Source: Takakia lepidozioides (lineage: Eukaryota > Streptophyta > Takakiopsida > Takakiales > Takakiaceae). Taken from it: a stretch of DNA of 64,000 nt. Below the pieces are notes generated by a model. That model saw only the letters and a list, made by a program, of their open reading frames with translations, searched no databases and was not told where the DNA came from. Positions 12,186-24,309 of the stretch are shown piece after piece. A program made the translations under genes and the position numbers. The stretch is taken from NCBI GenBank assembly GCA_030704615.1, contig CM060733.1, positions 14,942,001-15,006,000 of the forward strand. The letters run 5' to 3'. Position 1 is the stretch's first letter. Each line of letters opens with the position of its first letter.

Positions 12186-13432
12186 ACCTTGATCAGGCCT
12201 CTGCCTCAGTTTTCATCTTTTCTTTTCGACTGTTTTAGCGTACTCTGGATATAGTGCCTCTGTCTCTAGAAACAAGATTGTTTATAAGAGGAAGTACTCA
12301 GCAGAGGTGAGCGCTAGACTTCATTCTCCACTGAATCAATACGTTTTGTTTTATCAAGTCTCGCTTGTATGTGCTCTTATTACTGGCTGCCCTATTCATC
12401 TGTGCAATGTGAATGCTGCAGATGCATGTGTGGTAGGTAGGTAGTTTCATCAGATGAAGTAGGTCTTCAAATGGTTGAGCCCCGTTTCATGGCTCTCTCG
12501 TCGAAAATGGCACCTTCGCGAAAACCCTTACCTTCTGGCTTTTTGTGTCCTGCCTGGGCAGGAGGTTGGGTAGCGCATGAGCAAAAGGGCATATTCCTTG
12601 AATTTCCGTGAAATTTCCACAGCGAAATGAACTTGGCGAAACTAAAAATTTCGTGAAACTAACACATAAAGAACAAGTAGCCCCTAGATGAACATGTTAC
12701 CGTATAGGTGTGGCTTTTCTCCATAACAGGTGCGAGAGTGGGCGGTGAGGCTTCGCCTCAAATTTAAGGTCCTCGCCCATGGATAATTTCACACGGTGAA
12801 ACCAGCATGAAAAGAAATCACACTGTAGCTAAAAGGATGAATAAGTCACTTTTGAAGCCCCCCACCTATCCCTTTTGGATGTGGAATCGTTGGGCGATGG
12901 GATTTCGTATAGAAAGTTTCGACTAAAGCTATACCACTAAGTGTTTCTCAATGCGAAACCCACCGCTGCTTAGGTTTGTGCCCATATCACATATCATTTA
13001 TGGCTACACTACGGAAGGTTTTGCCTCGCTGAATCGGGGCAAATGTACTATACAAATGCACCAGTCCTCTATACCCGCTTATGGTTTTATTCCATTTTGA
13101 AAACATATAACTCCTATGACCGAGGTTTTAAAACATAAAACTCCCATGACCGTGGGTTGCACTCCCTCTCACAGGATCCCCCCCCCCCCCCGGGGGATGA
13201 GAGTTGGGTGCATGTCTGTGGAGGAGACCAAGGTAGGGGAGGGGGCGACTGTTGTTGGTCACCGGATTGTGGCATGACAGTGGTATCATGGGAAGACTGG
13301 GTGGAAGAGCCTGGGATAGTGGGTTCTTGGTGTATTGCTGTGCGAGAGGAATAGAGGGGGTCGGGACTGACCTGATCTCAGGGAGTAAGTCTTGTGGGCT
13401 GTGTGGGAAAAGCCGACATGGGAGATCACAAT
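12186..13432. other. No gene recognised
   Basis: No family motif is seen on either strand. The 132-codon minus-strand frame at 13128-13526 is proline-rich, includes a poly-C run and is probably chance. A small tandem duplication (13096-13155) is listed separately. Confidence 0.5.
13096..13155. repeat. Two-unit 30 bp tandem repeat
   Basis: 13096-13125 and 13126-13155 both read TTT(G/T)AAAACATA...ACTCC(T/C)ATGACCG with four to five differences. Shortly afterwards (about 13178) comes a poly-C/poly-G tract. Confidence 0.75.
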
Positions 13433-13940
13433 CTAGGATGCATGAGGTAGAGGGGTAGCAGAATAAGGTACGGAGGTATAGGAGGAGAAAACAGTCAATC
13501 GGTTGTGAACGATGCCTAGTGACCAAAAGTTAGAGTGAGGTAATTGTGGACCAATTTGCAAGGTGAGGAGCCAATGTGAGGCCTTGACAAGATCGAATCC
13601 CTGGGTAACCTTGGGCATGCCAATTCTGCGAGCAATGGAGGGAGGGTCTAGAAAATCTTGGTTAACCCAGACGTCTTTTATCTGACAGAACCCCATCTTA
13701 TCCCAAAATGACCAGCGTTTAGCCTGGCTGCGTTGGACCATGGAGGGGGGGATTGTTGTTAAGGAAAATGTGTTGTCTGAGGCTTCCCTGGCTCTGGTTT
13801 CTTAAGGAAAGGTCGAAGCCATCCCCAAGCTTGCCAAATGGCCGACCATAGGGATGAGCCGGTGGTTTTGTGCTTAAAACCTTGTTATACAACCCACCGA
13901 AGTGATGGTGTCCAAGGCAAATGCTTGAGAGGAGAGGCAC
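13433..13940 (-). mobile_element. LINE (non-LTR) C-terminal fragment
   Basis: On the minus strand the reading, after switching frame around 13735, is typical of the region after the reverse transcriptase of plant LINEs. It has LWSAIWQAWGWLRPFLKK-like (about 13800-13850), a short PLW-type motif, then IKDVWVNQDFLDPPSIARR and a tail including LVKASHWLLTLQIG (about 13560-13600). The reverse transcriptase core and endonuclease are absent here. The assignment rests on the order of these weak but characteristic motifs. It is a different family from the large LINE at 20.5-25.9 kb. Confidence 0.55.
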
Positions 13941-14229
13941 CTAGGATATTGCCAGCGATTAGGAATTTCCACCACCTCCCCCTCTTGACCAAAGAACCTA
14001 GGAACCCACTTGCCTAGGAGAGCAGTGATTTGGGTGTCCGGATCAATGATAATACATTATGTTTGCCTTTCAATTAAAAAACAAAAGAAAATAATAATAA
14101 TCTTCTTTATATGTATTGGGATGAAAGTGGAGATGAAAGTGATAGTGACTGATGGAGAGTCAGAAAGTGTCAGGGACGGTTCGGATGAGGGAGGGACAGG
14201 TGGCGGATCTCGATTACATCGAAAGTAAC

Positions 14230-14677
14230 GAGCCTCACACCGTCGATCGTAAATATCGACGGTAACGAGTAATAACAGTAGTGACGAAAGAAAATATGGG
14301 GCGCAGGGGGGAGGGAGCTGAATCTGGACACAATGTGGGTGTGGCTGCGCAGTTGACTGCGCGGCTCCTTTTTCGGTAACCCTGCGGCGACGCTAATTCA
14401 CCGGCTTAACGGATGGCACTGCGAAACGCCGGGTGGCCCGGGGGCTGGGGGAGGTTTCCAGGCAGGGGTGCGCGGCCCGGGTGTGACCCGCGCAGGCGAC
14501 CGCGGGTCAGAGGCGGATTAGTGAATGGTTAGTGAGAGTGAGTGTCCGTTAAACGGTACAGCGACTGTAGAGGAATGTGGGTGTGAGGTTACCGTTGCAG
14601 CCAACGGCTAGCTCTCTCGTCGTCTCGCAGGGCCGTCGAGGGACCATGATCTGCTGAGAGCTTGCTTGGCATTGTCA

Positions 14678-14708
<31 letters not shown>

Positions 14709-15576
14709 GGTCTTCTCCTCTCCCAGGTGCAATCCATCTCAAGCTTCTTGCTGTGAGTACTGGTGGTTGCATTTGGGTATAGTATATAGTGCAGCTGCTC
14801 TAGAAGAGGGGGTTATGTATTTCTCTCTTTCTTTTTTTTCCACAGCCTTCCACTCCCGTGTCTTCCTGCTTCCTACTGTTTTCACGATATCTCGCCCTTC
14901 TCTGGCTCATTCAAAAGTTTCTGCGTCTCTCTTCCTCCCCACCCCAGCTCTATTGTATGCTTCTTTCGTTGTCTTCGTCCTTCCCGTTAGTCGCATTTGG
15001 TGATTTTGGCAGATTCCCCGGTGACTGATTCCTTTGTGGGCGCTATGGGGGAAGCTGGAGTTTGGGGCTGGCCTCAGCTGCAGATACGCAGCTGAAACAA
15101 TCATTGATGTTTCCTGACATCAGAAGTGCACTTATGCAACATGCGTTCCTTTCTTCACTGCAAAGGAATTTAGAGTAATAGGACTAGGAAATTTTCCAAA
15201 GAGCTTATGACTAAGCTCTTTTAAAAAATCACAGAGGAAGCAGCAGGGACGAGAAGCTACATTGTAAGTGGCTTTTAGGAATGGTCTTGTAGCCCTGTTT
15301 CCTTACTAGAAATTGTGAAGGCACCCACCTGAAAGTAATAAAAGAAATTCGAAGCAGAGAAGGCCAGTAGCTTCTGCATAATCCGACAAGAAAGCCTTCA
15401 CTTTTGGCCCAAGATGACGAAGTGATTGTTCGATTGTGGAGCACTGCTCAACCAGATTTTATAGTCTTCATAGAAAGCTATCAAGCATTACTGAAAAGCA
15501 CTGATTGAACAGTGAGAATTTGGTTTGTGCTCCGTTAGTGCAATCGACTAAGAGAAAAGGAAGTGGGCTAGAAGCA
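14230..15576 (+). promoter_or_regulatory. GC-rich promoter and CT-rich 5' leader of the TDM1-like gene
   Basis: From about 14230 to 14660 GC content rises clearly above the surroundings. A CT microsatellite (14678-14708) follows, as in many plant 5' leaders. A strong-looking donor, GCTGTGAGTACTGG, lies near 14752 and may start an intron in the 5' UTR before the first coding exon at 15577. No obvious TATA box precedes the CT tract. Promoter position is inferred from composition and from the downstream gene, not from a defined motif. Confidence 0.45.
14678..14708 (+). repeat. (CT)n microsatellite in putative 5' leader
   Basis: About 15 consecutive CT dinucleotides, interrupted once. Pyrimidine tracts of this kind are common near plant transcription starts. 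Confidence 0.95.
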
Positions 15577-18500
15577 ATGATGTGGAGTGATCAAATTCCA
15601 GCGCCTCCTGGTCACATTCCATTTGGACAGCGGATGTCCAAATCTGCACCATGCTCGCCGGCGAAGCCTTTGATCAAGAGAGCACCTGCGAGGGCAGATT
15701 CTTTTCATGTGGTGCACAAAGTTCCAGTGGGCGACACACCGTATGTGAAAGCCAAGCATGTTCAGGTACAAGTTTTTCTGTAGATATACGTATTTTCTTT
15801 CTCGCTGTCTTCTCCCCAAATTGGAAGCGAAGAGATCAGTTGTTCATTTACGTTCAAGCATGCTTATATGCAATCAGGATACATCTAGCAATAGGAGAGC
15901 TTCTTTGCCATTGAGCTATATTCCTTGCTATTGAGCTTGGGTTTTAGTTCTGGTTTCCACATTGGAAAAGAGGTGCACTAGTTTCTGAAACGCAAACATT
16001 CACCCCTACACTCAGATACCTCCTGCACAAAAAAGTTCGAGTGTCAATGTCAAAATTGTGGCATTGAGATGCAGTATCGCTCGTTGACGTATCGTGAGAC
16101 GAGGATTAGAGGTCACTTTGCGATTTGCATGTAAACTGCAAGAACAATATGGTTGAATGGTTTGTCTGCTTCTCTACAGCTGGTGGACAAAGACCCGGAC
16201 CGTGCAATCGCCCTGTTCTGGGCAGCAATCAATGCAGGGGACCGCGTCGACAGTGCACTCAAAGACATGGCAATCGTAATGAAGCAACAAAATCGGCCAC
16301 AGGAGGCGATTGAAGCCATCAAGTCACTTCGCGGCCGTTGCTCAGACCAGGCCCAAGAGTCGCTTGATAATGTGCTACTTGATCTTTACAAGGTCCACTC
16401 CTCTCATGCACCTCGGATTTTCACTCGGCCTTAAATGCAAGCTCTACTTTGGCACAGTCAGACAGCACTCACCAACGCCGTCAGAGAGAAAGAGAGATCA
16501 GCTCATTCCTACTTCCATCACCATTTATAGCTGAGCGTGTAAGGCTGAGTGTCTGGACTAACGCAAAAATTCTTGGGTGCAGAGATGTGGGAGACTGGAC
16601 GATCAGATAGCATTGCTGAAGCACAAGCTTCATCTCATCCATCAGGGCATGGCTTTTAACGGGAAGCGCACCAAAACTGCGCGCTCGCAGGGGAAGAAGT
16701 TCCAAGTATCAATCGAGCAGGAAGCTACGCGTCTTCTGGTATGTGGCAACAATTCGGACACAGTCTTGCTTGCAACATAACAACTTTCTACATCATCCCA
16801 CTGATAGCATTTCTTCTCTCCATGCTTATGCGAGGTCTGCTTTGTAGCGTGGAGTATTTGGGATTCCGAAACAAGAGGTTCTTAAGGAAGAATTAAGTGG
16901 GCATCCATATGTTTGCAGGGCAATCTAGGATGGGCATATATGCAGCAGTCGAATTTCGTTGCTGCAGAGGCCGTGTACAGGTAATACGAACTGTGAATTT
17001 CATCTTAGTTCTTCAGTGTTTTACAGCGGCCTGTTTTTGGTGCCCAGCTAGAATCCAACATCTAGTGATTACAGAAAGATGAGGTCTGTTTGTCCATCAA
17101 GCTGTCCCTCACTGACAAGTGATCCTTTAAGACTAATCAACCGAGACAGGACTCCCACTACTAACAAGATAACATTTTCCTTCTTGGTGGATAACAGGAA
17201 GGCTTTATCAATCGAGCCTGACAACAACAAGGTGTGCAACCTCGGAATCTGCCTGATGAAGCAAGGGCGCCTGGAAGAGGCCAAAGCCATGCTCCAGAGC
17301 GTAACTCCCGCATGCACAGATACGCGCTGGGCCTCAGACTCTCACCTCAAATCTTACGAACGAGCCCAAGAGATGCTACTCGAGCTTGAAACATCTATGG
17401 GTACCCAAGGGGGTGAGAGTCTCTCCCAAAAACTCAGCAGTTTTGCGATTCCTGAAGCAGATTCAAGCTTATTGGACCTGCATCACTCGTCTCTATGGCA
17501 ACCCCAGCCGGCACTTCCCCGCCAACCCCGACGGACAGCCCGCACTCAATTGGAGCAACAGTTCTCTCAATTTGTCGACCCTTCCCTGTCGGGCGCTCTT
17601 CTAGCAACTGCTGGCTTCGGTCCCTCTCGGCCAAACGGACCCCTTTCATCATCGGCAGGACACAATGGCACGGTACCCAACGGAGCTCCTCCAAGCCAAC
17701 AGCTCTCACAAACTGTGGACGTCAACCATGTGCAGGCATGGCAGCTCCAAAACTATGGCACGGAGTGGGAGGAAGACGACGTCGGCTACTCCTCACCTGA
17801 TGAGAACGTTGACAGTATCCAGGGATTCCAGCAGGACGGACATGGTTATACCTTGGGGGAATTACAACAAATGCAGTGGCACGCAGAAGCCCTTCGGCAG
17901 CGGCTAGAGAGTGTGTCTGTTGTAAAGAACCTGGCAGATCGGCAACGTGAGTCGACCAATTCTTCATCCCTCTCGCAGGCCCGTACCTGGAATGCGCTTA
18001 GCACTGCTTCCTTGTCACTGGGTAGTCAAACAATCCCCAGAAGCGAACAAACACTCAGCAGTGAAGCTGCACCTTTCAATCCCCCTGCTGCAATTCCGAA
18101 GGAGAAACCCCAGCAGTCTGTCAACGACCCAATGCTCCCCGGGCGGGCCATGGGAGACCGGCCACCTCTCACTTTTGATCGGACCAACGAGCTTCGCAAT
18201 GGGGCAAATAGCAATGGCTCGGGAGGGCTTGGGGAGATGGGGGTAGCCAAGCAGTCTAGCAATGGGTGGATAAAACACAGGAGCTCAACAGGTAAGACAG
18301 CGTTCCAAATTGTTGCATGCAAATAGTCTACATTGCTCAAGCTGTTTCTTGGCCTCATCCTCAGAGTGTCCCTCTTGCAATAGCTTCCTGGCACTGTTGT
18401 CCATACCAGTGAGGGATTAGATTGCTGTGAGTGCAGACACTTCAATCTAGAAATTTTCCATACAGGATGGCCAGACAGTATGTCCAATTAAAATGCAGGT

Positions 18501-19232
18501 AAGTGGGATGTGGTTTCAGATCAGCAGGCTGTGGAGGTAACTCACAGTTTCCCTCTTGCTATAGCTTCCTGGCATTGTTGTCTATACCAGTGAGGGATTA
18601 GATTGCTGAGTGCATGCACTTCAATATAGAAATACTCCCTCTCCCGTATGAAGGACAAAAGGTCCATGTGTGCATTTAGTATATGCTAAACATCTGTTCA
18701 GTCGAGATCTGGTATCAGGCTTGTTGTTCACGGTTCCTCTTTGATCAATTTGTGTGCAGCCATGTCAAATGGTTGGAGTCGAGGGGGGGACTATGATGAA
18801 AACCGGCCAACATCACGGCGTTCCCTATCACTTGAATCATTTGATACTGCATACATCGCAGCATCCCCCCTACACCTGCAGCAACAACAGCTCATGGGCA
18901 CCCCTGGACTACCCCCTTTGCACAATGGAGGCACCAATGGCAAGCGGAGTCGGACTCTCACCCCTGTGAAAGAAAAAACTCCGAGTCCTTGGGGTTCCCT
19001 CGGATTTACTGCCAGCCCAGGGGATCTGGACTTTGACTGCGCAGATAATGGGGTGGACAGTGTCTTTCAAAATCCTCCACTTGCCTCAGCAGTTGTGTCC
19101 AAGGAGTGCCCCTTCAACGAGGAGAAATCAAATCTCTCCAAGGATGTTTCTGTCAAGGAGCTGGAGATAAAACGCCAACGTAGGCTGAGAGTATTCCAGG
19201 AGATGACACTCTCTGCCAGCCCCCAGGCCTGA
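15577..19232 (+). CDS. TDM1/MS5/POLLENLESS3-like TPR protein, six exons, 728 aa
   Basis: Exons are 15577-15765, 16180-16392, 16583-16738, 16919-16980, 17198-18291 and 18760-19232. All introns are GT-AG and the phases join into one open frame. The start is the first ATG of an MM pair; the frame is open upstream but has no earlier ATG. Residues 1-63 are basic and Ser/Pro-rich (KSAPCSPAKP) and end DTPYVKAKHVQ. Residues 64 to about 265 are TPR helices with family hallmarks: DKDPDRAIALFWAAINAGDR, KDMAIVMKQQNRPQEAIEA, RCGRLDDQIALLKHKL, GNLGWAYMQQSNF and VCNLGICLMKQGRLEEAK. This matches the SDI1/TDM1 family. The Ser/Gln-rich C-terminal half is much longer than in Arabidopsis TDM1 (about 430 aa) and ends with a basic motif, RQRRLRVFQEMT. 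TDM1 ends meiosis through the APC/C, while SDI1 relatives act in sulfur metabolism. The long C-terminal tail favours the TDM1/POLLENLESS3 side. The subfamily role is inferred. Confidence 0.9.
18367..18633 (+). repeat. Direct repeat of about 88 bp inside intron 5 of the TDM1-like gene
   Basis: 18367-18454 and 18547-18633 share CCCTCTTGC(A/T)ATAGCTTCCTGGCA(C/T)TGTTGT, ACCAGTGAGGGATTAGATTG and TTCAAT-TAGAAAT, separated by 92 bp. About eight differences suggest an older local duplication. The intron is still bounded by GT (18292) and AG (18759). Confidence 0.85.
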
Positions 19233-19921
19233 GATGGGACGTTTAGGAGCAACTCTCTTCCTCCCTGTGCATATTGCAAGCCTCTACTCTTCACATACAT
19301 TTGGTCAGCTAGAACTTGCATCCTATTGTGCATGTACAGTAATAGTCACACCCCAGGTAATGAAGGTGTGGGTGGAGAAGATTTCTGCAGGCATAGCTTC
19401 ACTCAGTGTGACCTTCTTGGTCACAAAACTTCAAATGTAGGACAACTTTCTTGGTTGCACACTGCATGCTCAACATGACTAGCTGATCTTAGAGATCCAA
19501 ACTGTGTGCGAAGCATTAGTTTTAGTTAGGAACTGAAACTGAAAGACAGCTGAAAGGCAGCTTTATTATGGTAGAACTTTGGTTGCATGGCAGCACAGAC
19601 TCGTCTTATCCTATTTATTGAAATGTCTATGGTCTTTAATGTCTTTCTCACAATTATCCTTGAAACACAGGTCACTTTCCCTCCCTTCCTATTGCTGGTG
19701 CCATGAGGTATACAAGATAGTAGTCCATTGCTCATAACCTCCATACAATACAGGATGCGAAATAAACTGACAATCTCAATTTGCAACTGCACAAAATAGG
19801 ATGGAACTGGAATATAGTGTACAAAGGTGCAAACAAGCATCATTTGTGCGTTAGCACAAAACAAAGCCAGGAAGTTTGACAAGGGCAATGTGAAAGGAGA
19901 CCAACCATATTGACAAAGAAC
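19233..19921. other. 3' flank shared between the TDM1-like gene and COR413 copy A
   Basis: There is no gene here. It holds the 3' UTR side of the plus-strand TDM1-like gene and, convergently, that of the minus-strand COR413 copy A. 19298-19690 recurs at 45984-46364. 19676-19745 recurs at 41740-41812 and, after the Gypsy insertion, at 54620-54666. These are pieces of one segmental duplication. Confidence 0.8.
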
Positions 19922-22900
19922 TTACAACCCACACATGAAATGGTAAATGGGGATACAAAGAAGCATGAGAATAGCGATGGTTGTCAGGATAGCTCCTTGT
20001 TTAAAAGAATCTGATATACTCCCCGACCGCGAATATTGCTGGAATGCCAGAATGCTGGCCAGTGCCAAGGACACCACCGATGCAGCAGGCGTTCCTCTGA
20101 TGCATTCCTCATGAATTTTAGAAACAATCTCCAAATTGTGATCAACCGACTGATGAAAGAACTTAAGATCTGCAAATGAGAGTTCACCCTAGTCTTGAGA
20201 ACTCCCAGAGAGGCAGGAAGAGACAGAACAATAGAAACTTCATAATGTCCATGAAAAGCTGGAGACACAATCTAACAACTAGCACCAAAAAACCTGCCCT
20301 GAATTGTTGCATGGTTGTACCAGAATTTAAGAGCAGACAAAAAAGAAAAATATCGCAGCTCAGAGTGCTTGCCTTATCCTCATGACCTGCAAAGGCGCTG
20401 TGATGACTAGCAGAAGCAAAGTCAAAGGTAGCTCCAGCTCCCCTGCCACCACCCACATGTCGGCCTTAATTCTGCTATTCCATAAAGCACAGAGAGAGAG
20501 AGAGAGAGATAAAGGAGGGAGGGTAACTGCCATGCATAATTAGAGATTGTACTCATAAGACGTTGTTTGCCGTAGCCTTGTGGCCATTGACCCCGTGCCC
20601 AGTTTGAGCGGGAACAAAAGGGACAGAACCTACCTCTGTCAGGGGCTGACGTTGGTAGTAAGACTTACCTTCATATATAGAATTAATCCGGGTTTTCCAG
20701 ATATCCTCTAGAAATCCCTTCACACAAGCATCAATCTGCTGTGTGTGATTTGCCCAAAAACTAGGCCTCAGGAGGGCCTGGGCTTTTGGCTCAGCCCCGA
20801 GACTTTCAAAGTTGGTAAACAGGGGTACAGGCACAATTTCCTTGATAGATTTGAAGAGAGCGTCTCTTTGGTGAGAGAACCCCGGACAGTGTATCAGAAA
20901 ATGAATACTGTCTTCAGATTGCCCACACAACGGGCAATTGCGCTCTCCCTTTCCTCTCTGCTTCTGTTTGCTGTTCAAAGGTAGGCTTCCTGCCCTGAGT
21001 TTTAATTTCAGTCTAGTGCCGAGAGTGGGTAGACCCTTGAGGTCATCCAAGATGTCCTCCCCCATGTCACTGACTGGAAACAAGTTCAGGGAAGTTTTCT
21101 GCATAACTTCATTTTCATCAGACAATCTCATGGCAACAGACATGGCTTTGGACACTACAGTCTCTAAGTCAGATTTATCCAGCAGGGTCAAGACTTGCGG
21201 ATCCAGGTCCAGGTCCTTGAGAATCTCTTCTACTCTCTTCTGCCAGGACTTAAGCCTGTTTGACAGGGCGGTCCTGTTTCCAAGATATAGAGTCGATTAA
21301 CTTAGGATATCTGGTGTTGGGCATATGTTGCAGCTGACCCCACCATCTGACCTTGAATTCGTCTCGTCGGGAGCTTAAGGACGGAATGCCAAACTCACCC
21401 CGAACAGCCACATTGGCTGTTTTGGAGCATGCTGACATACACTCCTTAGGCACCCCCACTTGAATGGATTCTAGAGACTTAGCCTGGTTGGAGTTATCAA
21501 CCCATATTGCAGATCCGTACTCCAAGGCAGGTCTAATAACGCGACAAAGCATGGTTTTCTTAACCTCAGAGTTGACCCCTCTGCAGTGGAAAAATTTAGT
21601 GAGCCCCAGAGCTTTGCCCTTGCCAGTTTGAACAACTTTCCGGATATGTGCATCCCAATTACAATTGGAGGAAAACTCAACGCCCAGGTAAGTGTAGGAA
21701 GGGAGGACCGGGATCTCTTGGCTACCCCACTGCCACTTAAGATCACTTCCTCCCTCCCCTCTGTCGTTGAATGCTACCACTGCACATTTGCTGACATTAG
21801 CCTCTAGCCCCCAAAGATCAAAGTATCTCTTCGCGCAATCAATCAACTCCTGGAGATTGGTTGGAGTCTCCCCTATGCCTACGAAGTCATCCGCAAACAT
21901 AAGGGCTAGTATGGTGGTATCACCCACCCTTAACCCAAATCCCTCACTTTCCACATCCTCGAGGAGTTGATTGATGAAAACATTGAAGAGCAGAGGGGAG
22001 AGAGTACATCCTTGAGCTACACCTTGGTCTATGTCAAAGAAGTTGGACTTCTGTCCGTTAACAGTGACACAGCTTTTGGTGTGAGCATACAAGTTGTGGA
22101 CAACTCTCCACATCTTTCCCTTGATCCCACAAGACCAGAGGCGGAACCATAGGCCATCTCTCCACACTGTGTCATAAGCCTTTTTGACATCCAGGAAAAA
22201 AACATAAGTGGGTTTCCCTTCTTTTTCCCTTCCCTGGATAATCTTGCTTAGAGTGAAGATATGATCCACACAGCCACTGTTTCGCCGAAAGCCAGCTTGG
22301 CCTTCGTGGAAACAACCTCTAGACTCCAGATCAACCTCGAGACGAGTACTTATAACTCTGCAGAATGTCTAGCCAACAGCATTGAGGAGCGTGATGCCAC
22401 GGTAGTTCCCCGGTTCTTCTCTGTCACCCTTCTTGTATAGATTGACAATGACCCCCTGTCGCCAGCGAAAGGGGATCATTTCAGTCTTCCAGATAAGGTT
22501 AAAGAGGAGAACTAGGGCCTCTATCATGGGATCGCCACCGTGCTTGATAAGCTCGTTGACAATACCATCACGTCCACCAGCTTTATATCCATTTAAATGT
22601 TCAATTGCTTCCACAATCTCAGAAGAACTAATGGGAGCGTTATAAGCCATTGAAATATACTCCAGTTCATCAGGGCTGTTTTGAATCATAGGAACAGTTT
22701 TTCCAACTGTGTCCCTCCATTCAGCAGAAGACCCCTCGCTGTTAGACCTAGAAGTTCTGCCAAGGATAGTGTAGTGGGTTTCAAAGGTTTTGACAATGTC
22801 AACCGATGAAGTCACCACTGCACCTTTAGTAGTCTTCAGCGCTTGTACTTGCTGACCGTTTTTCGGCTTGTACAAACGTTGGAGGGCCAACCAGAATTTC

Positions 22901-23397
22901 TTGTCATTACCACCATGGTGGTTTGAGTTTATTTCACTGTATAACTTGTCCCAGTATAATTTCTTCTGAGACCTTACAAGCTGATTGATATCTTTACGGA
23001 GCTGGTAGTACCTCGCCCACAATTCTCTGTTGGTTTTCAAATTGCAGCACTCTTTATAGAGGGCTCGTCTCTCAGCTATCTTGAGTTTAATCTCATTAGT
23101 CCACCAATTAACAGCTCTACCGCAGACAATTAGTTTCCTCCCAATGATCTTGTCAGCCACGGAGGAAACGAAACTCCCCCAAGAGTCCACTGCTCTTTCG
23201 ACTTCATTTCTTGCGTTGTCAGAGCGAGACTGAAGTTCTTGGAGCGATTGGACAAAATGAGGGAGAGCCTCTTGCAAGGCCTGGACGTACTCAGCCTTGA
23301 CCTCCTCATTATGGAATTTTTCTATGCGCCACTTCCGAATCGAACGTTTCACAGATCTCTTGGTGTTGGGAAAACACCTTTTGATCTCAGTCCAAAC

Positions 23398-24309
23398 CAG
23401 TGTTGTGCGGGTTCTGCCTTTTTAAGGAACCCGCCGGGTCCGGGTTGCGGGTTTTTTTTCGGAGCCAAGTCCGGGTCCGGATCCGGGTTTTTGAAATTTG
23501 GAAAATCCGGGTCCGGGTTTGGGTCCGGGTTTGTCAACACGGACTCTGGTTAGGGTCCGGGTAGTTGTTGGGAAATATTAGCTGGTTCACAGGTTCGGAT
23601 CCGGGTCCTAATTTATTGATTAAATAAATTAGAAAATTAAGATTAATTAGGGATAAATTTATTTTTGGCTGGAAAAAACTTTAAATCCTAATAATGAATT
23701 TTATTTTAAGAGACATTCCTTCAAAATATACCATGAATATGAATATGTATACCATGAATAAGAATTAAATTAAGTTTGAGTTCCATTTTCTATTTTTCAA
23801 TATCAATTCTTTAAACATGTTAAGAATAGTAATATGCCTCAAGGGTAGATCGCTATAGCATGGATGTGTGGGATCTGGCATAATAATAATATATGACATC
23901 TCCTTTGGGAGGTGTAAATTATGGTCCCAGAGGGCACAACTTTGTGACACCACTCCGGGGATTGAACCCACAACCGCTTTTGAGGTGGTATGTGGGCATT
24001 ACCACTGGGCTACAACGTGGTGGGCTTCGCTGCTGCGGCCTATTGCTGCTCGTCCCCTCCACACATATGACAAAACCTACCAGATCTAAGGTGGACCCCC
24101 TATGCCCCATCTAAATTTAAGACCCGGACCCTGACCCGCTACATTGGCCCACGGTAGCTGGTTTAACGGGTTCTGGACCCAGCAGGCGGGTCCGGATCGG
24201 GGTTAGGGTCCGGGTTTTTTGTGATAGCACGGGTCCGGGTGCGGGTGCGGGTAACCCGGATCCTAACCCGCCGGTACCCGCCTTCAAAACCCGGACCTGC
24301 ACAACACTG
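23398..24309. mobile_element. hAT-like non-autonomous DNA element, 912 bp, in the LINE
   Basis: Both ends read CAGTGTTGTGC (inverted), flanked by a perfect 8 bp duplication, GTCCAAAC (23390-23397 and 24310-24317). Length of TSD and the CAG start are typical of the hAT superfamily. The first about 170 bp and last about 190 bp are packed with GGGTCC/CCGGGT motifs (ACCCGG on the other strand), which look like subterminal transposase-binding repeats. No transposase frame is seen. The insertion interrupts LINE ORF2 just after the endonuclease domain, so it is younger than the LINE. Confidence 0.93.
23880..24040 (-). mobile_element. tRNA-derived SINE-like sequence inside the hAT-like element
   Basis: On the minus strand TAGCCCAGTGG (24012-24002) fits the pol III A box (TRGCNNAGYGG), and GGTTCAATCCC (about 23967-23957) fits the B box (GGTTCRANYCC), about 35 bp apart. 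An ATATTATTATTATGCC tail lies near 23880. This is the plan of a tRNA-related SINE head. It does not fold as a complete modern tRNA by eye, so it is not called a tRNA gene. The exact ends are uncertain. Confidence 0.65.

Noticed and set aside
13128-13526. 132-codon minus-strand gene
   Set aside because: Composition is proline-rich from G/C runs, there is no family motif, and it partly overlaps the LINE fragment.
20745-22152. Plus-strand open frames across the LINE
   Set aside because: They are antisense shadows of the reverse transcriptase and C-terminal part of ORF2.
23941-24012. A tRNA gene on the minus strand
   Set aside because: A and B boxes are good, but I could not form a full cloverleaf, and it lies inside a transposon with a SINE-like tail.
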